Below are positions 48,919 to 57,174 of a stretch of DNA of 64,000 nucleotides, in pieces (within the stretch, counting starts at the first letter, position 1; each line of letters starts with the position of its first letter). Position numbers and translations under genes: made by a program. The stretch lies in NCBI GenBank assembly GCA_947085045.1, contig CAMTUU010000007.1, forward strand, positions 62,001-126,000. The letters are read 5' to 3'. The DNA is from Pseudolysinimonas_A sp947085045. Its GTDB lineage: Bacteria; Actinomycetota; Actinomycetes; Actinomycetales; Microbacteriaceae. Below the pieces are notes generated by a model, which saw only the letters and a list, made by a program, of their open reading frames with translations, searched no databases and was not told the origin of the DNA.

Positions 48919-49575
48919 GTGACCTCCGCCACCTCGCCCCGCCCTGCCGCCGTCCTGTGGGACATGGACGGCACCCTCGTCGACACCGAGCCCTACTGGC
49001 TGAGTGCCGAGATGGCCATGGTGCACGGCGCAGGCGGCGTCTGGACCGAGGAGGACGGCCTGCAGCTCGTCGGCTCGGGCCTTGAGCGTTCCGCCCTCAT
49101 CCTGCAGTCCCGGGGCGTCGCGCTCACGGTCGAGGAGATCATCGAGACGCTCACCGAACAGGTGCGGGTGCAGATCGCGGACGCCGTGCCGTGGCGGGCC
49201 GGTTCACTCGAACTGCTGCGCGAGCTGAAGGAGGCCGGCATCCCGACCGCCCTGGTGACGATGTCGCGTCGTCACATGGCTCTGGATGTCGTCGCCTCGC
49301 TCGGATTCGAGGGCTTCGACCTCGTCGTGGCCGGGGATGACGTGGAGAACGCCAAGCCGCACCCCGAGCCCTACCTGCGCGCCGCGGAGGGTCTCGGCGT
49401 CGCGATCACCGAGTGCGTCGCCCTCGAGGACTCCGAGCCCGGAGTCGCCTCCGCCGTCGCCGCGGGCGCGACCGTGTTCGCCCTGCCGCTGCACATCCCG
49501 CTGCCGCCGTCGCCCGCCTACACGCTGCGCGACACGGTGCCGACCCTCGCCGAGCTGACGGCGGTGATGGCGTGA
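48919..49575 (+). CDS. HAD family phosphatase (subfamily IA)
   Basis: Phosphatase or phosphomutase of 218 residues with motif I LWDMDGTLVDTEPYW, motif II ALVTMSRR, motif III Lys in NAKPHPEPYL, and motif IV LEDSEPGVASAVAAG, plus a small helical cap. It resembles beta-phosphoglucomutase-like and sugar-phosphate phosphatases; the substrate is open. The start is GTG 48919, with TAAGCT 8 bases before. It overlaps trmI by 4 bp (GTGA), a coupling conserved in related genomes. Confidence 0.88.
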   Translation: MTSATSPRPAAVLWDMDGTLVDTEPYWLSAEMAMVHGAGGVWTEEDGLQLVGSGLERSALILQSRGVALTVEEIIETLTEQVRVQIADAVPWRAGSLELLRELKEAGIPTALVTMSRRHMALDVVASLGFEGFDLVVAGDDVENAKPHPEPYLRAAEGLGVAITECVALEDSEPGVASAVAAGATVFALPLHIPLPPSPAYTLRDTVPTLAELTAVMA

Positions 49576-50546
49576 CGTCCCGGGACTTCCAGTTCGGCGA
49601 CCGGGTGCAGCTCACCGGGCCGAAGGGACAGCTGCACACCGTCACCCTCACCGAGGGCGGGGGGCTGCACACCCACCGCGGCGTGCTCTGGCACGAGGGG
49701 ATCGTCGGGCAGCCGGAGGGCTCGGTGGTCACCGCCTCGAACGGCGACGCCTACCTCGCGCTGCGTCCGCTGCTCGCGGACTACGTCATGTCGATGCCGC
49801 GCGGCGCGGCGATCATCTACCCGAAGGATGCCGCGCAGATCGTCGGCATCGCCGACATCCACCCGGGCGCGACCGTCGTCGAGGCGGGCGTCGGATCCGG
49901 GGCGCTGTCGCTCTGGCTGCTGCGAGCGATCGGATCATCGGGGAAGCTGCTGTCGTTCGAGCGCCGCGAGGAGTTCGCCGACATCGCGCGCGGCAACGTC
50001 GCCGGATTCCTCGGCGAGGTGCCCGCGAACTGGGAGGTCGCACTCGGCGACCTCGCCGAGGAGCTGCCGGCCCGCGGCATCCGCGCCGACCGCGTCATCC
50101 TCGACATGCTCGCGCCCTGGGAGTGCCTCCCCGCGGTGAGCGACGCGCTCGTGGCGGGCGGCGTGCTGCTGTGCTATATCGCGACCGTCACCCAGCTCTC
50201 GCGGGTCGCCGAGGCGATCCGGGCCAGCGGGCTCTACACGCAGCCCCAGTCGAGCGAGACGATCGTGCGCGGCTGGCACGTCGAAGGTCTCGCCGTCCGT
50301 CCCGACCACCGCATGGTCGCCCACACCGGCTTCCTGCTCACCGCCCGGCGCCTCGCGCCCGGAGCCGTGCTGGCGCCGCCGGCGCGCCGTGCGTCGAAGA
50401 GCGAGTACAGCGAGGAAGACCTCGAGGCGTGGACCCCCGGAGCGCTCGGCGAGCACGTGAAGAGCGACAAGCGGATGCGCAAGGTCGCCCGCGATGCGCG
50501 CGCCCTCGCGGAGGGGGTCGGGGCTCCGCTTGACGGCGACTCCTGA
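49572..50546 (+). CDS. trmI: tRNA (adenine-58-N1)-methyltransferase TrmI
   Basis: SAM-dependent methyltransferase of 324 residues that makes m1A58 in the T-loop of tRNAs. FQFGDRVQLTGPKG and IVGQPEGSVV in the N-terminal beta domain are typical; the SAM site is VVEAGVGSGALSLWLL, and DRVILDMLAPWE marks motif IV. In related actinobacteria the next genes are the Pup-proteasome set (arc, dop, pup, pafA). Here it is followed 45 bp later by the FKBP-like lipoprotein gene. Confidence 0.93.
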   Translation: MTSRDFQFGDRVQLTGPKGQLHTVTLTEGGGLHTHRGVLWHEGIVGQPEGSVVTASNGDAYLALRPLLADYVMSMPRGAAIIYPKDAAQIVGIADIHPGATVVEAGVGSGALSLWLLRAIGSSGKLLSFERREEFADIARGNVAGFLGEVPANWEVALGDLAEELPARGIRADRVILDMLAPWECLPAVSDALVAGGVLLCYIATVTQLSRVAEAIRASGLYTQPQSSETIVRGWHVEGLAVRPDHRMVAHTGFLLTARRLAPGAVLAPPARRASKSEYSEEDLEAWTPGALGEHVKSDKRMRKVARDARALAEGVGAPLDGDS

Positions 50547-50578
50547 GCGCGACGGCAAGTAGAGCCGAGCTTCTCGAA

Positions 50579-50584
50579 TAGACT
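50579..50584 (+). promoter_or_regulatory. -10-like hexamer of the FKBP lipoprotein operon
   Basis: TAGACT, 7 bases before the GTG at 50592 and with no Shine-Dalgarno sequence. Just upstream (50544-50566) is a degenerate copy of the TGAGCGCGAC-type repeat seen at 1581. Confidence 0.4.
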
Positions 50585-50591
50585 CTGGGTC

Positions 50592-51533
50592 GTGCGTCGT
50601 TCCCCGCTTGCCCGGCCCCTGGTTGCTCGAACCGCGGCCGCCGCCCTCGCCGCCGTGTTCGTCGCCGGCGCCCTCACCGCGTGCTCGGGCTACTCGATCG
50701 ACGGCGGGTGCGAGCCCGCGTTCGAGTCGGGCGGATCGTCGTCGATCGTGACCGCCTCCGGCGACGTCGGCTCCTCGCCGGCCGTCGAGTTCCCGACGCC
50801 CCTCATCGCGGACGAGGTCGAGCGCTCGGTGCTCACCGCCGGCAGCGGCGACCCCGCCGAGCCTGGCGCGGCCGTCGTCTACGACTACGTCTACTTCATC
50901 GGTGAGACCGGCGAGGCGCTGAGCGACAGCACGACCGCGATCTCGACCGCCGACGACCGCAAGCTCGCGCTCGGCGAGGCCCTCGAGTGCGCGAAGGCCG
51001 GATCCCGCATCGTGCTCACCGGTCCGGCCGAGCAGATCGACGCCCAGTACGCGGGCAACACCGAGACCCTTGTCGCCGTCATCGACGTCACGAGCGTGTT
51101 CCTGGCCAAGGCGAACGGGGTCAACCAGCTTCCGGAAGACGGCATGCCCACCGTCGTCACCGCCGTCGACGGCCAGCCCGGCATCACCCTCACCTATCAG
51201 GCCGCCCCGACCGAGGAGCGCACCGCGCTCATCAAGGCCGGCGGCGGAGCCGTCGCGGAGGACGGCGACCAGGTCGTGCTGCACGTGCGGCTGTGGAGCT
51301 GGCCGGATGGCGTCGGCAGCGCTCCTGTGCTGCAGTCCGGCGACACCTGGGCGGCCGGCACTCCGAGCGTCGTCGACCTCTCCAAGGACGTCGTCACGAA
51401 CGAGGCGCTCTACCAGGCCATCGAGGGCACGAAGGTCGGATCGCAGGTGCTCGTCGTCTTGCCGGCCGAGTCCGACGGCGGCGACGCCTCGGTGTTCGTG
51501 ATCGACGTGCTCGGCATCCTCCCGCAGGACTGA
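50592..51533 (+). CDS. FKBP-like peptidyl-prolyl isomerase lipoprotein
   Basis: Exported protein of 313 residues with lipobox LTAC (Cys at about residue 31). Two successive FKBP-like units follow: the first (about 60-170) is degenerate, and the second contains GGGAVAEDGDQVVLHVRLWSW and ends VGSQVLVVLPAESDGG, VFVIDVLGI. Classical FKBP active-site aromatics are mostly not evident, so a chaperone rather than isomerase role is possible. It is the usual neighbour of pafB and leads the pafBC-tat unit here. Confidence 0.8.
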   Translation: MRRSPLARPLVARTAAAALAAVFVAGALTACSGYSIDGGCEPAFESGGSSSIVTASGDVGSSPAVEFPTPLIADEVERSVLTAGSGDPAEPGAAVVYDYVYFIGETGEALSDSTTAISTADDRKLALGEALECAKAGSRIVLTGPAEQIDAQYAGNTETLVAVIDVTSVFLAKANGVNQLPEDGMPTVVTAVDGQPGITLTYQAAPTEERTALIKAGGGAVAEDGDQVVLHVRLWSWPDGVGSAPVLQSGDTWAAGTPSVVDLSKDVVTNEALYQAIEGTKVGSQVLVVLPAESDGGDASVFVIDVLGILPQD

Positions 51534-51547
51534 CGATCGGATCCGGT

Positions 51548-52525
51548 ATGACGCAGGCTGCCGTACCGGTCGAGGAGCGGCTGTTCAGCCTCGTGCTCGC
51601 TCTGCTCGCGACCGAGACCGGGCTCACCAAGAACGAGATCCTGTCGACCGTCCAGGGCTATCACCAGCGCTTCAAGAACGGCGGCGACAACGCCAACCTG
51701 GAACGCCAGTTCGAGCGCGACAAGGACGACATCCGCGATCTCGGCGTGCCGCTCGAGACCCTCGACTCGCCGGGCGACGCGGGCAACAACCAGACGCTGC
51801 GCTACCGCATCCCGAAAGGCGCCTACCAGCTGCCCTCCGACGTGACGTTCACGTCGGAGGAGACCGCGCTGCTCAACCTCGCCGCGACGGTCTGGCGGGA
51901 AGGATCGCTCTCCGGCGACTCGCGCCGTGCGCTGCTGAAGCTGCGCTCGCTCGGCGTCACGGCCGACGAGCCGCTGATCGGCTACGCCCCCCGCATCCGC
52001 CTGCGCGACGCCGCGTTCGATCCGCTCGACTCCGCGATCCGCAAGGCGGTGCGCGTGCGCTTCTCCTACCTCAAGCCGGGCGAGGAGAAGGCGACCGAAC
52101 GGGATGTCGTCCCGCTCGCCCTCGTGCAGTACCAGGGTCGCTGGCACCTCTCGGCGGAGCGCGACGGTCAACGCCGCATCTACCTCCTGCGCCGCATCAT
52201 CGGCCCGGTCACCGCGGGCCGGGCCGCCGATATCCCGGCCGGCGACCTGCCGGCGGAGGCCCTGGCCGACCTCGAACGGGTCTGGGGGCGCAACGTCGCC
52301 GAACTCCAGGTCGAACCCGGATCGGATGCCGCCACCCGCCTGGCCAACCGCGACGGCGCCGAGGTCACCGGCGACCGCGCGGTGCTGCACTTCGTCGACC
52401 TCAACATCCTCGCCGACGAGCTGAGCGGGTTCGGCCCCGAGGTGCTCGTACTCGCGCCCGGCGAACTGCGCGACGCCGTCGTCACCCGGCTGCGCGGGGT
52501 GGTGAGCGCCCATGACGACGCCTAA
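51548..52525 (+). CDS. pafB: WYL-domain transcriptional activator PafB
   Basis: Protein of 325 residues: an N-terminal winged helix (VEERLFSLVLALLATETGLTK), a WYL sensor domain with RVRFSYLKPGEE and YQGRWHLSAERDGQRRIYLLRRI, and a C-terminal extension. PafB with PafC activates the LexA-independent DNA-damage regulon in mycobacteria, responding to single-stranded DNA. The start is ATG 51548, 14 bp after the FKBP gene. The gene overlaps pafC by 14 bp, so the two are made together. Confidence 0.92.
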   Translation: MTQAAVPVEERLFSLVLALLATETGLTKNEILSTVQGYHQRFKNGGDNANLERQFERDKDDIRDLGVPLETLDSPGDAGNNQTLRYRIPKGAYQLPSDVTFTSEETALLNLAATVWREGSLSGDSRRALLKLRSLGVTADEPLIGYAPRIRLRDAAFDPLDSAIRKAVRVRFSYLKPGEEKATERDVVPLALVQYQGRWHLSAERDGQRRIYLLRRIIGPVTAGRAADIPAGDLPAEALADLERVWGRNVAELQVEPGSDAATRLANRDGAEVTGDRAVLHFVDLNILADELSGFGPEVLVLAPGELRDAVVTRLRGVVSAHDDA

Positions 52526-53489
52526 CCCCCAGCCGTTCCAGGCGCGCGACAAGCTCGCGTTCCTGCTCTCCCTCGTGCCGTATCTCATGGACCACGACCG
52601 GGTCACCGTCGCCGAGGCGGCCGAGCACTTCGGTATCCCCGGCGGGCAGATCCGGGATGCCGTCAACCTCATCGCGGTCAGCGGCCTGCCGGGGGAGACG
52701 GCGGCCTACCAGCACGACGACCTGTTCGACATCGACTGGGACGCGTTCGAGAACGACGACGAGATCGTGCTCACCAACCGCGTCGCGATCGACGACTCGC
52801 CGCGGTTCTCGTCGCGCGAGGCCTCGGCGCTGATCATGGGGTTGCAGTACCTCTCGGCTCTGCCCGAGTACGCCGATCGCGCCTCGATTGCGAGCCTCAT
52901 CGCCAAACTCTCCCGCGGCACCTCCGGCGCCGTCGCGCCCGTCGGCGTCGGCGGCGCTGAGTCGCATCCGTCGATCCAGCTCATCCGGGAGTCGATCGAC
53001 CGGGGCCTGCAACTCGAGTTCGACTACCTCAACGCCCGGGGCGATCGCGAGCGCCGCCGCGTCGACGCCCTCCAGGTGGAGTCGGTCGACACCGACTGGT
53101 ATCTGCGCGGTTGGTGCCACCTCCGCGAGGGCGTGCGCACCTTCCGGCTCGACCGCATCTCGAAGCCGAGCGTCACCGACGCCCCGATCGAGCACCGGGC
53201 GAGCGACCTCCGGCTGCCCGAGCTGTTCGAGCCCTCGCCGGAAGACCTCGAGGTGGTCATCGACGTCGAGCCCTCCGCGATGCCGCTGCTCGCCGACTAC
53301 ATCCCCGACGGCGCTCGGAGCCAGCAGGAGGGGAGCCGCATCCGCACCGCCGTGCGCGTGTCGCACTACCACGGGCTCAAGCGCCTGATCGCGAGCATGC
53401 CGGGCGTCGTCACGGTCGTCGAACCGGCCGACGCGCGCGCCGTCGTCGCCGAGTGGGCCGCGGCCGCCGCCGCCAGGTATCCCGCGTAG
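52512..53489 (+). CDS. pafC: WYL-domain transcriptional activator PafC
   Basis: Protein of 325 residues, partner of PafB: a winged helix (DRVTVAEAAEHFGIPGGQIRD), a WYL domain with LQLEFDYLNARGDRERR and DWYLRGWCHLREGVRTFRLDRI, and a WCX-type C-terminal part. It acts with PafB as a heterodimeric activator of recA and other repair genes after DNA damage. In many actinobacteria it is linked to pafA; here that gene is missing from the locus. The ATG at 52512 lies inside the end of pafB. Confidence 0.92.
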   Translation: MTTPNPQPFQARDKLAFLLSLVPYLMDHDRVTVAEAAEHFGIPGGQIRDAVNLIAVSGLPGETAAYQHDDLFDIDWDAFENDDEIVLTNRVAIDDSPRFSSREASALIMGLQYLSALPEYADRASIASLIAKLSRGTSGAVAPVGVGGAESHPSIQLIRESIDRGLQLEFDYLNARGDRERRRVDALQVESVDTDWYLRGWCHLREGVRTFRLDRISKPSVTDAPIEHRASDLRLPELFEPSPEDLEVVIDVEPSAMPLLADYIPDGARSQQEGSRIRTAVRVSHYHGLKRLIASMPGVVTVVEPADARAVVAEWAAAAAARYPA

Positions 53490-53554
53490 ACGCGGGTTAC
53501 ACTGGGGCCAGTTCATCCGCCGGCTGTCGTCGGCTCAACCCTGAGGAGCCCCGC

Positions 53555-53779
53555 GTGTCGATCCTTCTGGCGAACCAGGTCTGGACGTGGATCATCATCC
53601 TCGCCGTCGTGCTGCTGCTGTTCGGCGCCACCCGCCTCCCGGCCCTCGCCAAGAGCCTCGGCCAGTCGGCGCGCGTGCTGCGCAAGGAGCTCAAGGCCGA
53701 CGACCCCGACACGCCCCCCGCTGCGGGGACTGCCGAGAAGGCCGCGGCCGAGCCCGAGCAGCCCGCCGACAAGAAGTAA
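53555..53779 (+). CDS. tatA: Sec-independent translocase subunit TatA
   Basis: Protein of 74 residues with one N-terminal transmembrane helix (WTWIIILAVVLLLFGATRLP), the conserved FG hinge, an amphipathic helix (ALAKSLGQSARVLRKELKA) and an acidic-to-basic disordered tail. It forms the pore of the twin-arginine export system with TatC next door. The start is the GTG at 53555 with CTGAGGAG upstream. TACACT at about 53496 may be a promoter hexamer. Confidence 0.92.
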   Translation: MSILLANQVWTWIIILAVVLLLFGATRLPALAKSLGQSARVLRKELKADDPDTPPAAGTAEKAAAEPEQPADKK

Positions 53780-53785
53780 CCCCGG

Positions 53786-54658
53786 GTGGCCGCCACCGGC
53801 CGACGGGACCCCGAAAGGCGGATGTCGCTCGGCGCGCATCTCGTCGAGCTGCGCAAGCGTCTGACCCGAGCCGCTCTCGGAGTCGCCGCGGGCCTCGTGG
53901 TCGGCTTCGCGCTCTACAACCTCTCCTGGCTCGGCAACCTGCTCGACCCCACCCTCCCCGGTGCCGCGGGGGCGCTGAAAGGCGCCGGCACCTGGCAGGC
54001 GCTCAGCGGGCCGGTCGTGAGCATCGCGGAGACGATGGGCGCCGACACCGTCGCCCTCAACTTCACGAACATCACGGGCGCGATCGACATCCAGTTCCAG
54101 GTCGCACTCGTCACCGGCATCGTGCTGTCCAGTCCGATCTGGCTGTACCAGTTGTTCGCATTCTTCGTGCCCGGTCTCACCGGTAAGGAGAAGCGCTACA
54201 CGTTCGGGTTCTTCTTCTCGGCGGTGCCGCTGTTCCTCGCCGGCTGCGTCGCCGGCTGGTTCGTGCTCCCGCGCATCGTCGAGGTGATGTTCCAGTTCGT
54301 GCCGGAGGGCGCGACGACGCTCTACGACGTCAAGTACTACGTCGACTTCGTGCTGAAGCTCATGCTCGCCGTCGGCATCGCGTTCGTGCTGCCGGTCTTC
54401 CTCGTGCTGCTCAACTTCGTCGGCGTGTTGCGCGGGATGGCGATCCTCACGGGCTGGCGCTGGGCGGTGCTCGCGATCGTCGTGTTCACGGCGCTGGCGA
54501 CGCCGGCCGCCGATGTGCTCTCGATGGTGCTGCTCGCGATCCCGATGACGGTGCTCTACTTCGCGGCCGTCGGCGTCTCGCTCTGGCACGACCGGATCGC
54601 CGACCGGCGTGCGGCCGCACAGCTCGGCAACGATCTCGACGGAGGAGCGCTCGCGTGA
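53786..54658 (+). CDS. tatC: Sec-independent translocase subunit TatC
   Basis: Integral membrane protein of 290 residues with six helices; recognises twin-arginine signal peptides. Signatures are MSLGAHLVELRKRL at the start, SSPIWLYQLFAFFVPGLTGKEKR, and a C-terminal region ATPAADVLSMVLLAIPM. A GTG at 53786 is used; an ATG at 53822 after AGGCGG is an alternative that would lose 12 residues. It lies 6 bp after tatA and overlaps helY by 4 bp. Confidence 0.94.
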   Translation: MAATGRRDPERRMSLGAHLVELRKRLTRAALGVAAGLVVGFALYNLSWLGNLLDPTLPGAAGALKGAGTWQALSGPVVSIAETMGADTVALNFTNITGAIDIQFQVALVTGIVLSSPIWLYQLFAFFVPGLTGKEKRYTFGFFFSAVPLFLAGCVAGWFVLPRIVEVMFQFVPEGATTLYDVKYYVDFVLKLMLAVGIAFVLPVFLVLLNFVGVLRGMAILTGWRWAVLAIVVFTALATPAADVLSMVLLAIPMTVLYFAAVGVSLWHDRIADRRAAAQLGNDLDGGALA

Positions 54659-57174
54659 GCACCGAACTCTCACCGGCCGAGCGGTTCGCCGCCGCGAAGG
54701 CGAAGCGCGGTACCCCGCGGCTCGAGGACTTCCGGCAGCGCCTCGCCTTCGATCTCGACCCGTTCCAGCTCGAGGCCTGCCGGTCGCTCGAGGCCGGGCA
54801 CAGCGTCCTCGTCGCGGCGCCGACCGGTGCCGGCAAGACGATCGTCGCCGAGTTCGCCGTGCACCTCGCCCTCGCCGAGCCCCGCGCGAAGGTGTTCTAC
54901 ACGACGCCGATGAAGGCGCTCAGCAACCAGAAATTCTCCGAGCTCGCCGCCGAGCACGGCGCCGACGGGGTCGGCCTGCTCACCGGCGACAGCAACATCA
55001 ACAGCGGCGCCCGCGTCGTCGTGATGACGACCGAGGTGCTGCGCAACATGCTCTACGCCGACAGCCCGCTGCTGCGCGACCTCGGCTACGTCGTCATGGA
55101 CGAAGTGCACTACCTCGCCGACCGGTTCCGCGGCGCCGTGTGGGAGGAGGTCATCATCCATCTCCCGCCCGAGGTGCGCATGGTCTCGCTCTCCGCGACG
55201 GTGTCGAACGCCGAGGAGTTCGGCGACTGGCTGCAGGCGGTGCGCGGCGACACCGACGTCGTCGTCTCCGAAGATCGGCCGGTGCCGCTCGAGCAGCACG
55301 TGCTGGTGCGCTCCAAGCTGCTCGACCTGTTCGAGACCTCGACCCTGGTGACGGGCGAAGGATCGGATGCCCGCGTCAACCCCGAGCTCACGCGGTTGAC
55401 AGGATCGCAGGATCGCGCGGCGGGCACCTACCGGCAGCAGACCGTCGGGCGCCCCGGCAAGGGCAAGCGCCGCGACGTCGACCGCACGCAGTCCCGAGGC
55501 GGGCCCGCGCCGTCCGGTGACCGCATGTTCGGCGACCGGATGGGGCGGGCCGACCTCGTGAAGCTGCTGCGCTCGCGCAACCTGCTGCCGGCGATCTTCT
55601 TCATCTTCAGCCGGGTCGGCTGCGACGCCGCCGTCGAGCAGGTCGCGCGCAGCGGCGTGCGGCTCACCGAAGCCTGGGAGCGCGACGAGATCCGCTCGAT
55701 CGTCGAGGAACGCTGCCGCCAGATCCCCGATTCCGACCTCGCGGTGCTCGGCTACTGGGGCTGGCTCGACGGCCTCGAGCGCGGGCTCGCCGCCCACCAC
55801 GCCGGGATGTTGCCGATCTTCAAGGAGATCGTCGAGGAGCTGTTCCAGCGGAAACTCCTCAAAGTCGTCTTCGCGACCGAGACGCTCGCACTCGGAGTCA
55901 ACATGCCCGCCCGCACGGTCGTCATCGAGAAGCTCGAGAAGTTCAACGGGGAATCCCGCGTGCAGCTGACGCCGGGGGAGTACACCCAGCTCACCGGGCG
56001 CGCCGGTCGACGCGGGATCGACGTCGAAGGGCACGCGGTCATCCAGTGGACCGGGGGAGTGGATCCGCGCGCCGTCGCCTCGCTCGCCTCCCGGCGCACC
56101 TACCCGCTGCACTCGTCGTTCCGCCCGACGTACAACATGGCGGTCAACCTCATCCAGCAGTTCGGCCGCACGCGCACGCGCGAGATCCTCGAGCAGTCGT
56201 TCGCGCAATTCCAGGCCGACCGGGCCGTCGTCGACCTCGCCCGCCGGGTGCGCAAGCAGGAGGAGTCGCTCGTCGGCTACGAGGAGGCGATGACCTGTCA
56301 CCTCGGTGACTTCCGCGAGTACTCGTCGCTGCGCCGGGAACTCGGTGACCTCGAACGCAAGAACGCCCGCGCAGAAGGGCGGGGCCCCGGGGAGCACGAG
56401 AGCCGGGGCGAGCGCGACCGCCGGCAGCGGCAGATCGCCGACCTGCGCAAGCGGATGAAGCAGCACCCCTGCCACGCCTGCGCCGAACGGGAGGGCCACG
56501 CCCGCTGGGCCGAGCGCTGGTGGCGGCTCAAGCGGGAGACCGACCAGCTGCGGGCGCAGATCTCCGGCCGCACCGGTGCCGTCGCCCAGGTCTTCGACCG
56601 GGTCACCGAGGTGCTGCACAAGCTGAGCTACGTCGTCGCGTCGACCGGTGGTGGTGACGGCGAACTCGAGGTGACGCCCTCGGGCCGCGTGCTCATGCGC
56701 ATCTACGGGGAGCGCGACCTGCTCGTCTCCGAGTGCCTGCGCCGCGGCATCTGGGACGATCTCGACGCGCCGGGGCTCGCGGCCCTCGCCAGCAGCTTGG
56801 TCTACGAGCCCCGTCGCGAGTCCGAGGCGGGGGATCGCGGGCTGCCCCGCGGCGCCTTCCGCGCGGCCCTCGAGGCGACCGAGGCGGTCTGGGAGGAGCT
56901 CTCGACCCTCGAGGTGCACCACCGGCTGCCCGAAGGCACCGCGCCGTCGCCGGGGCTGGCGCTCGCGACGCAGAAGTGGGCGCAGGGCGCCGCCCTCGAT
57001 GTCGTGCTCCGGGATGCCGACCTCGCCGCGGGCGACTTCGTGCGCTGGATGAAGCAGGCGATCGACCTGCTCGACCAGATCTCGATCGTCGCCGAAGGGG
57101 CCCTCGGCCGGAAGGCTCGTCAGGCGATTGACGGCATTCGTAGAGGTATCGTCGCCTACTCTGGGGTCTCGTGA
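54655..57174 (+). CDS. helY: DEAD/DEAH box helicase, HelY/Mtr4-like
   Basis: Ski2-like SF2 helicase of 839 residues, probably an RNA helicase. Motif I APTGAGKTIVAEFAVHLAL, Ia TTPMKALSNQKF, motif II VVMDEVHYLADRFRG, III SLSATVSN and VI LTGRAGRRGID are all present. A basic disordered insert lies at about 250-290. The long C-terminal half has a cysteine pair (HPCHACAE) of the type seen in actinobacterial HelY. It follows tatC and precedes lnt with 4-bp overlaps on both sides, so the whole tat-helY-lnt set is one operon. Confidence 0.92.
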   Translation: MSTELSPAERFAAAKAKRGTPRLEDFRQRLAFDLDPFQLEACRSLEAGHSVLVAAPTGAGKTIVAEFAVHLALAEPRAKVFYTTPMKALSNQKFSELAAEHGADGVGLLTGDSNINSGARVVVMTTEVLRNMLYADSPLLRDLGYVVMDEVHYLADRFRGAVWEEVIIHLPPEVRMVSLSATVSNAEEFGDWLQAVRGDTDVVVSEDRPVPLEQHVLVRSKLLDLFETSTLVTGEGSDARVNPELTRLTGSQDRAAGTYRQQTVGRPGKGKRRDVDRTQSRGGPAPSGDRMFGDRMGRADLVKLLRSRNLLPAIFFIFSRVGCDAAVEQVARSGVRLTEAWERDEIRSIVEERCRQIPDSDLAVLGYWGWLDGLERGLAAHHAGMLPIFKEIVEELFQRKLLKVVFATETLALGVNMPARTVVIEKLEKFNGESRVQLTPGEYTQLTGRAGRRGIDVEGHAVIQWTGGVDPRAVASLASRRTYPLHSSFRPTYNMAVNLIQQFGRTRTREILEQSFAQFQADRAVVDLARRVRKQEESLVGYEEAMTCHLGDFREYSSLRRELGDLERKNARAEGRGPGEHESRGERDRRQRQIADLRKRMKQHPCHACAEREGHARWAERWWRLKRETDQLRAQISGRTGAVAQVFDRVTEVLHKLSYVVASTGGGDGELEVTPSGRVLMRIYGERDLLVSECLRRGIWDDLDAPGLAALASSLVYEPRRESEAGDRGLPRGAFRAALEATEAVWEELSTLEVHHRLPEGTAPSPGLALATQKWAQGAALDVVLRDADLAAGDFVRWMKQAIDLLDQISIVAEGALGRKARQAIDGIRRGIVAYSGVS

